64,000 nucleotides of DNA from Actinoplanes teichomyceticus ATCC 31121 (GTDB lineage Bacteria > Actinomycetota > Actinomycetes > Mycobacteriales > Micromonosporaceae): positions 1,028,001-1,092,000 of the forward strand of contig NZ_CP023865.1 in assembly GCF_003711105.1 (NCBI RefSeq), in the 5' to 3' direction. Below, piece by piece: positions 9,485-18,550 of the stretch; position 1 is the stretch's first letter; every line of letters begins with the position of its first letter. The notes under the pieces are model-generated. The model was not told the origin of the DNA, did no database searches, and worked only from the letters and a program-made list of their open reading frames with translations. A program made the translations under genes and the position numbers.

Positions 9485-9916
9485 GTGAACGACGTGCTGA
9501 CCATCGACAGTTCGATCGTACGTGCGATCGTCGCCCACGCCCGCCGGGACCACCCGGACGAGGCCTGCGGTGTGGTTGCCGGCCCGATCGGCAGCGACGT
9601 GCCCACCCGGCACATCCCGATGGACAACGCGGCGCGGTCGATGACGTTCTACGAGTTCGACTCGATGGAGCACCTGCGGGTGTGGCGCGAGATGGACGAC
9701 AACGACGAGGAGCCGGTGGTCATCTACCACTCGCACACCGCGACCGAGGCGTACCCGTCGCGGACCGACATCTCCTTTGCCGGTGAGCCGAACGCGCACT
9801 ATCTGCTCATCTCGACCCGCGAGCCGGATTCCGAGGAGATCCGCTCGTTCCGTATCGTGGACGGTGTGGTGACCGAGGAAGAGGTCAACATCGTGGATGC
9901 GACGGTGAAGTCGTGA
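9485..9916 (+). CDS. mec: JAMM/MPN+ metallopeptidase (Mec-type)
   Basis: Zinc isopeptidase of the M67 family. In Mycobacterium tuberculosis Mec releases cysteine from the CysO-cysteine adduct. The JAMM motif is complete: Glu in HPDEACGVVAG, then YHSHTATEAYPSRTDISFAG with the H-x-H, Ser and Asp metal ligands. Length 143 aa. The GTG at 9485 gives the start closest to the family; no strong ribosome-binding site is visible. It is followed by a small ORF overlapping its stop by 4 bp, then cysO and cysM, so it belongs to the CysO sulphur-transfer operon. Confidence 0.92.
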   Translation: MNDVLTIDSSIVRAIVAHARRDHPDEACGVVAGPIGSDVPTRHIPMDNAARSMTFYEFDSMEHLRVWREMDDNDEEPVVIYHSHTATEAYPSRTDISFAGEPNAHYLLISTREPDSEEIRSFRIVDGVVTEEEVNIVDATVKS

Positions 9917-9990
9917 AGGTGAGTGCCGTGCAGTCGTACATGTTCGGGCAGAGCCCGGTGTCGGTCGTCTACGAGTGTCCCTGTCGCTAG
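9913..9990 (+). CDS. 25-aa ORF ending in two Cys codons, putative cysteine leader peptide
   Basis: Starts with GTG at 9913 in a GTGA overlap with the mec stop and ends at TAG 9988-9990. The C-terminus reads VVYECPCR, with TGT codons at 9976 and 9982 just before the stop. A stem GTCGCT/AGCGAC (9983-9988 with 9993-9998, 4-base loop) covers the last codons. A competing stem TCGGTCG/CGACCGA (9961-9967 with 9995-10001) shares its right arm. A ribosome slowed at the Cys codons would disrupt the first stem. This resembles the cysteine-responsive attenuators known in mycobacteria, but no terminator or masked ribosome-binding site is obvious, so the mechanism is inference. It could also be a chance frame. 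Confidence 0.5.
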   Translation: MKVSAVQSYMFGQSPVSVVYECPCR

Positions 9991-10039
9991 ACAGCGACCG
10001 ATCGACCCCTGCCCGCAGTTCGGCTTTCTTCCTTTCTAG

Positions 10040-11338
<1,299 letters not shown>

Positions 11339-11352
11339 GCCGCCCGGCGCCC

Positions 11353-11739
11353 TCAGTAAGCGACGGCCAGCAGCAGCGCGCCGGCCATCGGTGGCGCTGC
11401 GCTGAGCAGCAGGATCCACGGCAGGGCACGCCGGTGGACGGCGAGGAACGCGCCGACCGCCGGCGCCACGCTGAGCATGGTCAGCAGCGCCAGCGCCGGC
11501 AGGTACCATCCGGGCGCGCCGCGCAGCACCGCGATCACCGCGTACAGGCCCACCCCGGCGCCGGTCAGGCCGAGCATCGCGGTGTACCCGGCCATGGTGA
11601 GGACCCGCGCCGTGCCGGGCGCCGGGTCGCCCTCCGCCGGGAACCGGAACACCGCCGGCGCCTCGTCCCACGACGGTTCGAACGACCCGATTTCGGGTAC
11701 CGCGTTGCGTGAGATGCGGGTCGGCTCGACCGCGGTCAC
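11353..11739 (-). CDS. Small membrane protein of unknown function
   Basis: 128 aa with an N-terminal polar segment of about 40 residues followed by three hydrophobic helices: around TMAGYTAMLGLTGAGVGLYAV, then WYLPALALLTMLSVAPAVGAF, then a C-terminal helix ending LLLAVAY. I recognise no family. It converges with cysM, leaving a 14-bp gap, and diverges from the metallo-hydrolase gene. Confidence 0.7.
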   Translation of the reverse strand: MTAVEPTRISRNAVPEIGSFEPSWDEAPAVFRFPAEGDPAPGTARVLTMAGYTAMLGLTGAGVGLYAVIAVLRGAPGWYLPALALLTMLSVAPAVGAFLAVHRRALPWILLLSAAPPMAGALLLAVAY

Positions 11740-11848
11740 ATGGCCTCCATCAGATCGCCGTCAGTCCTCACTCAAAGCAACGCGGAGGGCTTACCGGACG
11801 TGACGGTGGAAAAGGTGACGACCGAGGTCACAGCGGCTGTGATGTACG

Positions 11849-11871
11849 TTGTCGATTTAGCGACAAATCGA
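11849..11871. promoter_or_regulatory. Nested inverted repeats, possible operator
   Basis: TTGTCG/CGACAA (11849-11854 with 11861-11866) and TCGATTT/AAATCGA (11852-11858 with 11865-11871) overlap in an AT-richer patch between the divergent genes at 11739 and 12012. The arrangement fits a dimeric regulator site. The regulator is unknown. Confidence 0.45.
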
Positions 11872-12011
11872 TCAGTCCTGTACGTCAGGCAGGGGTCACG
11901 GCGTACGCTTCGCTCCGTGATTGACTGGTCTGACAAGTCCAGCGCGGACCGGTCGGGCGGGGCGTGGACGACCCGGATGTGGCCGACCCAGTGTGAGTCA
12001 GAGGGACCCGC

Positions 12012-12758
12012 ATGCGACTAACCGTTCTCGGTTGTGCCGGCAGTTTCCCCGGCCCCGAGTCGGCTTGTTCGGCCTATCTCGTGGAAGCCGAGGGATTCCG
12101 GCTGCTCATCGACTTCGGGTCGGGAGCGCTCTCCGCCATGCAGCGGTACTCGGACATGCGGTCCGTCGACGCGATCCTGCTCACCCACCTGCACTGCGAC
12201 CACATGTTGGACGCATGCACCTACGTCGTGGTCCGGCGCTACGATCCGGCCGGCCCGCTGCCGCCGCTTCCGGTGTACGCGCCGATGGGCGCCGCCGAGC
12301 GGATCGCCGCCGCGTACAGCGCCGAGGGTGAGCCGGTGGACGACGTCTACACGTTCTACGGGCTGCAGCCCGGCACGTTCCCGATCGGGCCGTTCCAGGT
12401 CACCGTGGACCGGGTCAACCATCCGGTGGAGACATACGGCGTACGCATCGAGCACGACGGCCGCGTGCTGGCCTACTCGGCCGACACCGCGCCGTGCGAG
12501 GCCCTGCTGCGCCTGGCCGCCGGGGCCGACCTGTTCCTCTGCGAGGCGAGTTACATGGACGGCGTGGTCAACCCGCCGGACCTGCACCTGACCGGCGGCG
12601 AGGCGGGCGAGGCGGCCACCAAGGCGGACGTCGCCAAGTTGTTGTTGACACATCTTGTCCCGGCCTGGGCCAGTGAGGCATCTATTGTGGAAGCGGCCGG
12701 TGCGGCGTACGCGGGACCGGTCGAAGTCGTCCGCCCGGGGGCCAGATACGATCTCTGA
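12012..12758 (+). CDS. MBL-fold metallo-hydrolase (RNase Z / phosphodiesterase-like)
   Basis: Metallo-beta-lactamase-fold hydrolase of 248 aa. The metal motif is LLTHLHCDHMLD, with further ligands expected at SADTAPCEALL (Asp) and LLLTHLVPAW (His), the pattern of the RNase Z and cyclic nucleotide phosphodiesterase branch. GAGGG precedes the ATG by about 7 bases. The gene runs into a glycosyltransferase, rph and rdgB on the same strand. A homologous gene next to rph is common in actinomycetes, and a role in RNA or nucleotide turnover is plausible but not shown. Confidence 0.9.
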   Translation: MRLTVLGCAGSFPGPESACSAYLVEAEGFRLLIDFGSGALSAMQRYSDMRSVDAILLTHLHCDHMLDACTYVVVRRYDPAGPLPPLPVYAPMGAAERIAAAYSAEGEPVDDVYTFYGLQPGTFPIGPFQVTVDRVNHPVETYGVRIEHDGRVLAYSADTAPCEALLRLAAGADLFLCEASYMDGVVNPPDLHLTGGEAGEAATKADVAKLLLTHLVPAWASEASIVEAAGAAYAGPVEVVRPGARYDL

Positions 12759-12822
12759 GCCGGTACGGGGGTGAGATCGGCTTACACCGGTGCACCACGT
12801 GTCGTGACTTTGGAGTTGTTGC

Positions 12823-14037
12823 ATGCGCATCGTTCGCCTGGCCAACTTCGTCACGGTCCACACCGGCGGCCTGCGGACCACCCTGCGCGAGCTCGGCAAG
12901 GGATACCGGCGGGCGGGCCACGAGCCCGTCCTGATCATCCCCGGCCGGCGGTTCAAGGATCAGCAGGTCCGGCAGGGCCGGGTCATCACGCTGCCCAGCG
13001 CACCCATCCCGCGGACCGGCGGGTACCGCGTGCTGGCCGGGCGGCGTGAGCTGATCAGGCTGCTGGACAGCCTGGAACCGGACCGGATCGAGGTCTCCGA
13101 CCGCACCACGCTGCGCTGGACCGGGAACTGGGCCCGCCAGCGCGGGGTCCGGTCGATGATGGTCTCCCACGAGAGCCTGGCCGGGCTGCTCGGCGTCTGG
13201 GGCATGCCCAAGCGCGACGCCCTCGCCGACCGGCTGAACCGGCGTACCGCGGAGGCCTTCGACACCATCGTCTGCACCACCGCGTACGCCGCCGCCGAGT
13301 TCCGCCGCCTCGGCGTGCCGAACCTGGTCGAGGTGCCGCTCGGTGTCGACCTGAAGGTGTTCCACCCGAGCCGGATGGACATCGGGGTCCGTTCCCGCTA
13401 CGCCCGCCCGGAAGAGCTCCTGATCGTGTACGCCAGCCGGCTCTCCGGGGCGAAACGCCCGGAGCTGGCCGTCGACACGGTGGCCGCGCTGCGCAACGGC
13501 AAGGTGCCGGCGGTGCTGGTGATGGCCGGGGACGGCACCCGGCGGGCCGCGCTGGCCTACCGGGCGGCGCGACTGCCGGTACGTTTCGCCGGGCACATCT
13601 CCGACCGCAAGGCCGTCGCCGCGCTGCTCGCCTCGGCCGACGTCGTGCTCGCGCCCGGGCCGGTGGAGACGTTCGGCCTGTCCGCGCTGGAGGCGCTGGC
13701 CTGCGGCACCCCGGTGGTGGTGGACCAGCAGAGCGCGCTGCCCGAGGTGATCGGCGAGGCCGGGGCCGCGGTCCCGGGCACGCCGGACGCGTTCGCCGAC
13801 GCGGTCTCCCAGTTGATCGAGCGCCCGCGGGACGAGCGGCGCGCCATCGCCCGCTCGCGCGCCGAGCAGTTCAGCTGGTCCCGCTCCGTCGAGGGCTTCC
13901 TGCGGGCGCACGACCTCGCGCCGGCCCCCGCCGCCGCGCCCGTCCCGGCGCCGTCGCTGATCCGCCCGGCGGTCCCGCGACCGCGCCTGGTGCGTGATGC
14001 CGGGGCGGACGAAGCCGGCGCGCCGCGTTACGCATAG
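12823..14037 (+). CDS. GT4-family glycosyltransferase
   Basis: Retaining glycosyltransferase with GT-B fold, 404 aa. The N-terminal domain opens [20 protein letters not shown] with the glycine-rich acceptor loop. The C-terminal domain has [27 protein letters not shown], and the nucleotide-sugar site [21 protein letters not shown] with the E-x7-E spacing. It resembles mannosyltransferases acting on phosphatidylinositol mannosides or other cell-envelope lipids, but the acceptor cannot be deduced. GGAG lies 9 bases before the ATG. The last 40 residues are Pro/Ala-rich. Confidence 0.92.
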   Translation: MRIVRLANFVTVHTGGLRTTLRELGKGYRRAGHEPVLIIPGRRFKDQQVRQGRVITLPSAPIPRTGGYRVLAGRRELIRLLDSLEPDRIEVSDRTTLRWTGNWARQRGVRSMMVSHESLAGLLGVWGMPKRDALADRLNRRTAEAFDTIVCTTAYAAAEFRRLGVPNLVEVPLGVDLKVFHPSRMDIGVRSRYARPEELLIVYASRLSGAKRPELAVDTVAALRNGKVPAVLVMAGDGTRRAALAYRAARLPVRFAGHISDRKAVAALLASADVVLAPGPVETFGLSALEALACGTPVVVDQQSALPEVIGEAGAAVPGTPDAFADAVSQLIERPRDERRAIARSRAEQFSWSRSVEGFLRAHDLAPAPAAAPVPAPSLIRPAVPRPRLVRDAGADEAGAPRYA

Positions 14038-14047
14038 GGTTGGGGTC

Positions 14048-14776
14048 ATGGCGCGACCCGACGGCCGAGCGGCCGACCAGCTGCGACCGGTGACCCTGAC
14101 CCGGCATTGGAGCATCCACCCCGAGGGATCGGTGCTGGTGGAGTTCGGCAACACACGAGTGCTCTGCACCGCCAGCGTCACCGAGGGGGTGCCGCGCTGG
14201 CGCAAGGGCTCCGGGCTGGGCTGGCTCACCGCGGAGTATGCGATGCTGCCCCGGGCCACCAACACCCGTGGCGACCGGGAGAGCGTCAAGGGCAAGGTCG
14301 GCGGGCGTACCCAGGAGATCTCCCGTCTGATCGGCCGCAGCCTGCGGGCCTGCATCGACCTCAAGGCGCTCGGCGAGAACTCCATCGTGCTCGACTGCGA
14401 CGTGCTGCAGGCCGACGGCGGCACCCGGACCGCCGCGATCACCGGCGCCTACGTCGCCCTGCACGACGCGGTGACCTGGCTGGCCCAGCGCAAGGCGCTG
14501 GCCGGCAAGATCGACAAGGTGTTGCACTCCTCGATCCAGGCGGTCAGCGTCGGGATCGTCGCCGGCGAGGCCCGGCTGGATCTGATGTACGAAGAGGACG
14601 TCGCCGCCGAGGTCGACATGAACGTGGTGTGCACCGGCGCCGGTGACTTCGTCGAGGTGCAGGGCACCGGGGAGAACGGCGTGTTCCGCCGGGCCCAGCT
14701 GGACGCGATGCTGGACCTCGGCGTCCGCGGCTGCGCCGAGCTGGCCGCCGCGCAGCAGAAGGCGCTGGCCGCGTGA
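14048..14776 (+). CDS. rph: Ribonuclease PH
   Basis: Phosphorolytic 3'-5' exoribonuclease that trims tRNA 3' ends. The start motif [15 protein letters not shown] and the core [18 protein letters not shown] are typical; phosphate- and metal-binding parts appear in [10 protein letters not shown] and [19 protein letters not shown]. The 242-aa length matches the hexameric enzyme. The stop overlaps rdgB by 4 bp (GTGA), so translation is probably coupled. Confidence 0.97.
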   Translation: MARPDGRAADQLRPVTLTRHWSIHPEGSVLVEFGNTRVLCTASVTEGVPRWRKGSGLGWLTAEYAMLPRATNTRGDRESVKGKVGGRTQEISRLIGRSLRACIDLKALGENSIVLDCDVLQADGGTRTAAITGAYVALHDAVTWLAQRKALAGKIDKVLHSSIQAVSVGIVAGEARLDLMYEEDVAAEVDMNVVCTGAGDFVEVQGTGENGVFRRAQLDAMLDLGVRGCAELAAAQQKALAA

Positions 14777-15387
14777 GCGCCCGCCTGCTCCTCGCCACGG
14801 GGAACCGCAAGAAGCTGGTCGAACTGCAGCGCATCCTCGACGCCGCGCTCGGCATGAGCCAGATCGAGCTGGTCGGGCTGGGCGACTTCCCGGGGTACCC
14901 GGACGTGCCCGAGACCGGGCTCACCTTCGGCGAGAACGCGCTGATCAAGGCCCGCGAGGGCGCCAAACGGACCGGCCTGCCGACCGTCGCCGACGACTCC
15001 GGCCTGGCGGTGAACGCGCTCAACGGCATGCCCGGCGTGTTCAGCGCCCGCTGGTCCGGCCGGCACGGGGACGACGCGGCCAACCTGGACCTGGTCCTGG
15101 CCCAGGTCAGCGATGTCGCCGACGAGCACCGCGGCGCGGCGTTCGTCTGCGCGGCCGCGCTGGTTTTGCCGAACGGCCGGGAGCACCTGGTCGAGGGCCG
15201 GCAGACCGGGCGGCTGTTGCGCGCCCGGCGCGGTGACGGCGGCTTCGGGTACGACCCGATCTTCCTCGGTGACGGGCAGGAGCGGACCAACGCCGAGCTG
15301 GAGCCGGCCGCGAAGGACGCGATCAGCCACCGCGGCAAGGCGTTCCGGGAGCTGGCCAAGGTGATCGCCAAGGAGCTGCCGCGCTGA
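14773..15387 (+). CDS. rdgB: XTP/dITP diphosphatase (non-canonical purine NTP pyrophosphatase)
   Basis: House-cleaning enzyme that hydrolyses dITP and XTP to monophosphates. Typical motifs are [13 protein letters not shown] at the N-terminus, the catalytic [12 protein letters not shown], and the base-binding [12 protein letters not shown] and ISHRGKAF. Length 204 aa. GTG start overlaps the rph stop. The gene is followed by a 38-bp tandem repeat array. Confidence 0.96.
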   Translation: MSARLLLATGNRKKLVELQRILDAALGMSQIELVGLGDFPGYPDVPETGLTFGENALIKAREGAKRTGLPTVADDSGLAVNALNGMPGVFSARWSGRHGDDAANLDLVLAQVSDVADEHRGAAFVCAAALVLPNGREHLVEGRQTGRLLRARRGDGGFGYDPIFLGDGQERTNAELEPAAKDAISHRGKAFRELAKVIAKELPR

Positions 15388-15389
15388 GT

Positions 15390-15585
15390 CCCGCCGCTGG
15401 TCGGGGTCTCGGCGGGGTGCGGTGGGTCGTGCCGCTGGTCGGGGTCTCGGCGGGGTGCGGTGGGTCGTGCCGCTGGTCGGGGTCTCGGCGGGGTGCGGTG
15501 GGTCGTGCCGCTGGTCGGGGTCTCGGCGGGGTGCGGTGGGTCGCGCCGGTGGTCCGGGTCTCGCCGGGTTGCGGTGAGCCGCGCT
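15390..15585. repeat. 38-bp intergenic tandem repeat, four near-perfect copies plus one diverged
   Basis: GCTGGTCGGGGTCTCGGCGG recurs at 15396, 15434, 15472 and 15510, exactly 38 bp apart, with a degenerate fifth copy from about 15546. The period is not a multiple of three and the array lies wholly between rdgB and the MerR-PP2C gene, so it is non-coding. G-tracts on the plus strand could form G-quadruplexes. Confidence 0.93.
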
Positions 15586-15593
15586 CCGGCGGG

Positions 15594-15624
15594 TTGACTT
15601 TGCCCCTGGGGCAAGGTTCAGCAT
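15594..15624 (+). promoter_or_regulatory. MerR-type promoter with central operator
   Basis: A -35 element TTGACT (15594-15599) and a -10 element CAGCAT (15619-15624) are separated by 19 bp, the long spacer typical of MerR-controlled promoters. The spacer holds the dyad TTGCCCC-T-GGGGCAA (15600-15614), perfect apart from the central base. Transcription would begin within a base or two of the ATG at 15632, giving a leaderless mRNA. The downstream gene encodes a MerR protein, so autoregulation is likely. Confidence 0.75.
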
Positions 15625-15631
15625 CGAGGAC

Positions 15632-16699
15632 ATGCTCTCGATCGGCGCGTTCGCCCGGGCCACCCGGCTCTCCACCAAGGCTCTCCGGCTCTACGACAAG
15701 TTCGGCCTGCTGCGGCCGGCCGTCGTCGACGAGACGTCGGGCTATCGCTTCTATGCCGAGGAGCAGCTGGAGCAGGCCCGGTTGATCGCCTCGCTGCGCC
15801 GTCTCGGCATGCCGCTGGCCGAGATCCGGCGGGTCTGCGCTCTGCCGCCGGAGGCCGCGGCCGAGGCGGTGGCCAGGCATTGGGCGCAGGTCGAGGCGGA
15901 GACGGCCGCGCGCGCCCGCCTCGCCGGCCTCCTCGTCGAACACCTCGCCGGCCGAGGCCGGGCCACGGTCCGCCTCGGCCTGCGGTGCGCGGCCAGCGCC
16001 CGGCCCGGCCCGGTGCGGGACACCAACGACGACTATGCGTACGCCGGATCGCGCCTGCTCGCCGTCGCCGACGGTATGCGCGGCCCCGGCAGCGACCGGA
16101 TCGGCGCGGCGGCGGTGGCGGCGCTGAAACCCCTGGAAACCCTGGAGACCCTCACCGTCGCGGCCGACGACCTGCTCGGCGTGCTCGCCGACGCGCTGCG
16201 CGAAGCGGAGCGGGCAATCGCGGAGATCTCCGAGGACGCGGTGACCACCCTCACCGCGCTGCTCTGGTCCGGGTCCCGGCTGGCCCTGGCCCACATCGGC
16301 GACACCCGGGCCTACCTGCTTCGCGACGGCCGGCTCGGGCAGATCACCCATGACCACACCTACGTGCAACAGCTGATCGACGAGGGCCGGCTGACCGCGG
16401 CCGAGGCGGCCGTCCACCCGCAACGGTCGCTGCTGGTGCAGGCGCTGACCCCCGGCGGTGGCGCCTGGCCCGACCTGTCGGTGCACGACGCGCGCGCCGG
16501 CGACCGGTATCTGCTGTGCACGGACGGGCTCTCCACCGTGGTGCCGGCGGCGGAGCTGCGCGGGGTGCTGGCCGGGCCGGGGGAGCCGGGGCAGATCGTC
16601 GGTGAGCTGATGCGGCGCGCCTATGCGTACGGCGCCCCGGACAACGTGGCGGTGGTCGTCGCCGACGTGGTGCGGCTCGACGAGCCCGAGGCGGCGTGA
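15632..16699 (+). CDS. MerR-type regulator fused to a PP2C protein phosphatase domain
   Basis: Residues 1-70 form a MerR winged helix: MLSIGAFARATRLSTKALRLYDK ends the recognition part and YRFYAEEQLEQARLIASLR the wing. Residues 70-110 form a short helical dimer region. Residues 112-350 are a PP2C-type Ser/Thr phosphatase: RDTNDDYAY, LLAVADGMRG, GDTRAYLLRDG, LLCTDGLSTVV and PDNVAVVVADV carry the metal-binding aspartates. A metal- or signal-dependent link between dephosphorylation and transcription is plausible. It is preceded by a matching promoter and followed by an MFS gene overlapping by 1 bp, the likely target. The usual drug-binding domain of such regulators is absent. Confidence 0.88.
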   Translation: MLSIGAFARATRLSTKALRLYDKFGLLRPAVVDETSGYRFYAEEQLEQARLIASLRRLGMPLAEIRRVCALPPEAAAEAVARHWAQVEAETAARARLAGLLVEHLAGRGRATVRLGLRCAASARPGPVRDTNDDYAYAGSRLLAVADGMRGPGSDRIGAAAVAALKPLETLETLTVAADDLLGVLADALREAERAIAEISEDAVTTLTALLWSGSRLALAHIGDTRAYLLRDGRLGQITHDHTYVQQLIDEGRLTAAEAAVHPQRSLLVQALTPGGGAWPDLSVHDARAGDRYLLCTDGLSTVVPAAELRGVLAGPGEPGQIVGELMRRAYAYGAPDNVAVVVADVVRLDEPEAA

Positions 16700-18330
16700 T
16701 GGACCGGCGCCCGCTGGCCATCCCGGCGTACCGCCGGATGTGGCTCGCCTCGCTGGTGTCCGCGGTGGGCGGATCGTTCAGCGTGGTCGCGGTGCCGGTG
16801 CAGCTCTACGCGACGACCGGTTCCTCCGCGACGGTCGGGCTCGCCGCGGTGGTGTCGTTCGTGGCGCTGGCCGGCTCGGCGCTCGGAACCGGTGCGCTGG
16901 CCGACACCCGGGACCGGCGTCAGGTGCTGCTGGCCGCTCAGTCCGTCCTCGTCCTGGCCCATCTGGCGCTGTGGGCGCAGGCGGCGCTCGGCGGCGTCCC
17001 GCTGCCGCTGCTCCTGCTGCTGGTGGCCGGCCAGGGGTCGAGCCTCGGCGCGATCAGTACGACGTCCGGCGCGGTGCTGCCCCGGCTGGTCCCGGCCGAC
17101 CTGCTGCCCGCCGCGAACAGCCTGAACTCTCTGGTGCGTTCCACCGGCTCCATCCTCGGCCCCACCCTGGCCGGCCTGCTGATCCCGCTGACCGGCCTGT
17201 CCACGCTCTACCTCTGCGATGCGCTGGCCCTGCTCGCCGCCCTCCGCGCCGTCCACCTCCTCCCGCCGCTCCCGCCGCTCCCGCCGTCGGCCGCGTTCCA
17301 TGCCGGCGCGCCGTCCGCCGGTGGTTCGTCGTCCTCGCCGTCCGCTCCCTCCCACGTCGGCGCGTCGTCCGCTGGTGGCTCGTCGTCCTCGCCGTTCCAC
17401 GCTGGCGCGCAGTCTGCTGGTGGTTCGTCGTCCTCGCCGTCCGCTCCCTCCGACACCGCCGCGTCGTCCGCCGCTGGCGCGGCTTCTTCGCCGTCCCCGC
17501 CGCGGCTCTCCTCCCGGGTCGGCGCGTCCTCCTCGCTGTCCGGGTCCTCTCCGTCGGACGCCTCCTCCGCCCGGCCCGCCGCTTCCGCACCGCCCGGCAC
17601 GGTCCCGGGCCGGGCAGCGCGAAGCGTGGCGGGGCAGGTGCTGGCCGGTTTCCGCTACCTCGCCGGCAGCCGGATGCTGCTCGCGGTGCTGGCCGTCGAT
17701 CTGGCCGCGATGGTGTTCGGGATGCCGGTGGCGCTCTTCCCCGAGCTGGCCGAGCGGGTGTTCGGCGGCCCACCCGGTGGCGGGCCGACGCTCGGCCTTC
17801 TCTATGCCGCCTATCCGGCCGGGGTGGTGCTGGCCGGGCTCGGCTCGGCCGCCTTCACCCGGGCCCGGCGACACGGCCTGCTGATGGCCGGGGCCGCCCT
17901 CGCCTGGGGCGTGACGGTGGTGCTGTTCAGCCTGACCACCCGGCTGTGGCTGGCCCTGGCCGTGCTGACGCTGGGCGGGGCGATCAACCTCGTGCTGAGC
18001 ACGTTCCGTAACGCCATCTCCCAGGACTGTGCGGATGACGCCATGCGCGGCCGGATCCAGGGCGCGCTGATCGTCGTGCTGGTCGGTGGCCCGCAACTGG
18101 CCAACCTGCTGCACGGCTGGATCGGCTCACTCGCCGGGCCGCGCCTGACGATCGCCGCCGGCGGACTGCTCACGGTCGCCACGGTGGCGGCGATCGTGCG
18201 GGCAGTTCCGGAGCTGCGCCGATACTCGGTGTGCCAACCGGAGGCGGCCACCGGCCCGGGGAAACCCCCTCCGGCGAGCCGGCCAACCCACCCTGATGGC
18301 GGTGCCGGGCGGCTCGGCGGTGCGAGGTGA
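16699..18330 (+). CDS. MFS transporter with a long low-complexity central loop
   Basis: Permease of 543 aa overlapping the MerR-PP2C stop by one base (TGATG), so the two are cotranscribed. The N-terminal six helices include GALADTRDRRQVLLAAQ; the C-terminal six include RFR-like segments and FRNAISQDCADDAMRGRIQG. Between them, residues 190-315 are Ser/Ala/Gly/Pro-rich and partly repeated, much longer than the usual cytosolic loop. A Pro-rich 40-residue tail follows the last helix and overlaps a DNA repeat. Drug or metabolite export controlled by the upstream regulator is the simplest reading. Confidence 0.87.
   Translation: MDRRPLAIPAYRRMWLASLVSAVGGSFSVVAVPVQLYATTGSSATVGLAAVVSFVALAGSALGTGALADTRDRRQVLLAAQSVLVLAHLALWAQAALGGVPLPLLLLLVAGQGSSLGAISTTSGAVLPRLVPADLLPAANSLNSLVRSTGSILGPTLAGLLIPLTGLSTLYLCDALALLAALRAVHLLPPLPPLPPSAAFHAGAPSAGGSSSSPSAPSHVGASSAGGSSSSPFHAGAQSAGGSSSSPSAPSDTAASSAAGAASSPSPPRLSSRVGASSSLSGSSPSDASSARPAASAPPGTVPGRAARSVAGQVLAGFRYLAGSRMLLAVLAVDLAAMVFGMPVALFPELAERVFGGPPGGGPTLGLLYAAYPAGVVLAGLGSAAFTRARRHGLLMAGAALAWGVTVVLFSLTTRLWLALAVLTLGGAINLVLSTFRNAISQDCADDAMRGRIQGALIVVLVGGPQLANLLHGWIGSLAGPRLTIAAGGLLTVATVAAIVRAVPELRRYSVCQPEAATGPGKPPPASRPTHPDGGAGRLGGAR
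17290..17480 (+). repeat. Imperfect coding repeats in the central loop of the MFS gene
   Basis: GGTGGTTCGTCGTCCTCGCC and close variants recur at about 17321, 17372 and 17420, each preceded by CATGCCGGCGCG-like sequence. The encoded units read like AGGSSSSPSAPS. Spacings are near 50 bp and divisible by three, keeping the frame. Confidence 0.7.
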
Positions 18331-18450
18331 TCGTTCCACCTTGATGTCCGTGCCGGGCGGCTCAGCCGTGCCGGGTGATCTTCGATTCTGATGTCCGTGC
18401 GGGCGGCTCGGCGGTGCGAGGTGATCGTTCCACCTTGATGCCCGTGCGGG
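18287..18450. repeat. About 47-bp imperfect tandem repeat after the MFS gene
   Basis: GGGCGGCTCGGCGGTGCGAG occurs at 18307 and 18401, with a diverged copy GGGCGGCTCAGCCGTGCCGG at 18355; CACCTTGATG-type segments follow each. The unit length is 46-48 bp. It begins inside the last codons of the MFS gene and continues into the gap before hutH, a rare case of an array crossing a stop codon. Confidence 0.8.
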
Positions 18451-18550
18451 GCGGCCTGGCAGGCGGGGGTGATCCCGTCCCCCTGACGCCCGCGCCGAGC
18501 GGGATCAGAGGGATCAGGCCTCCGAGGAGGAGAGCTCAGGGGAGTACGGA

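Noticed and set aside
15390..15585. CRISPR array
   Set aside because: The 38-bp units are contiguous without spacers; it is a plain tandem repeat.
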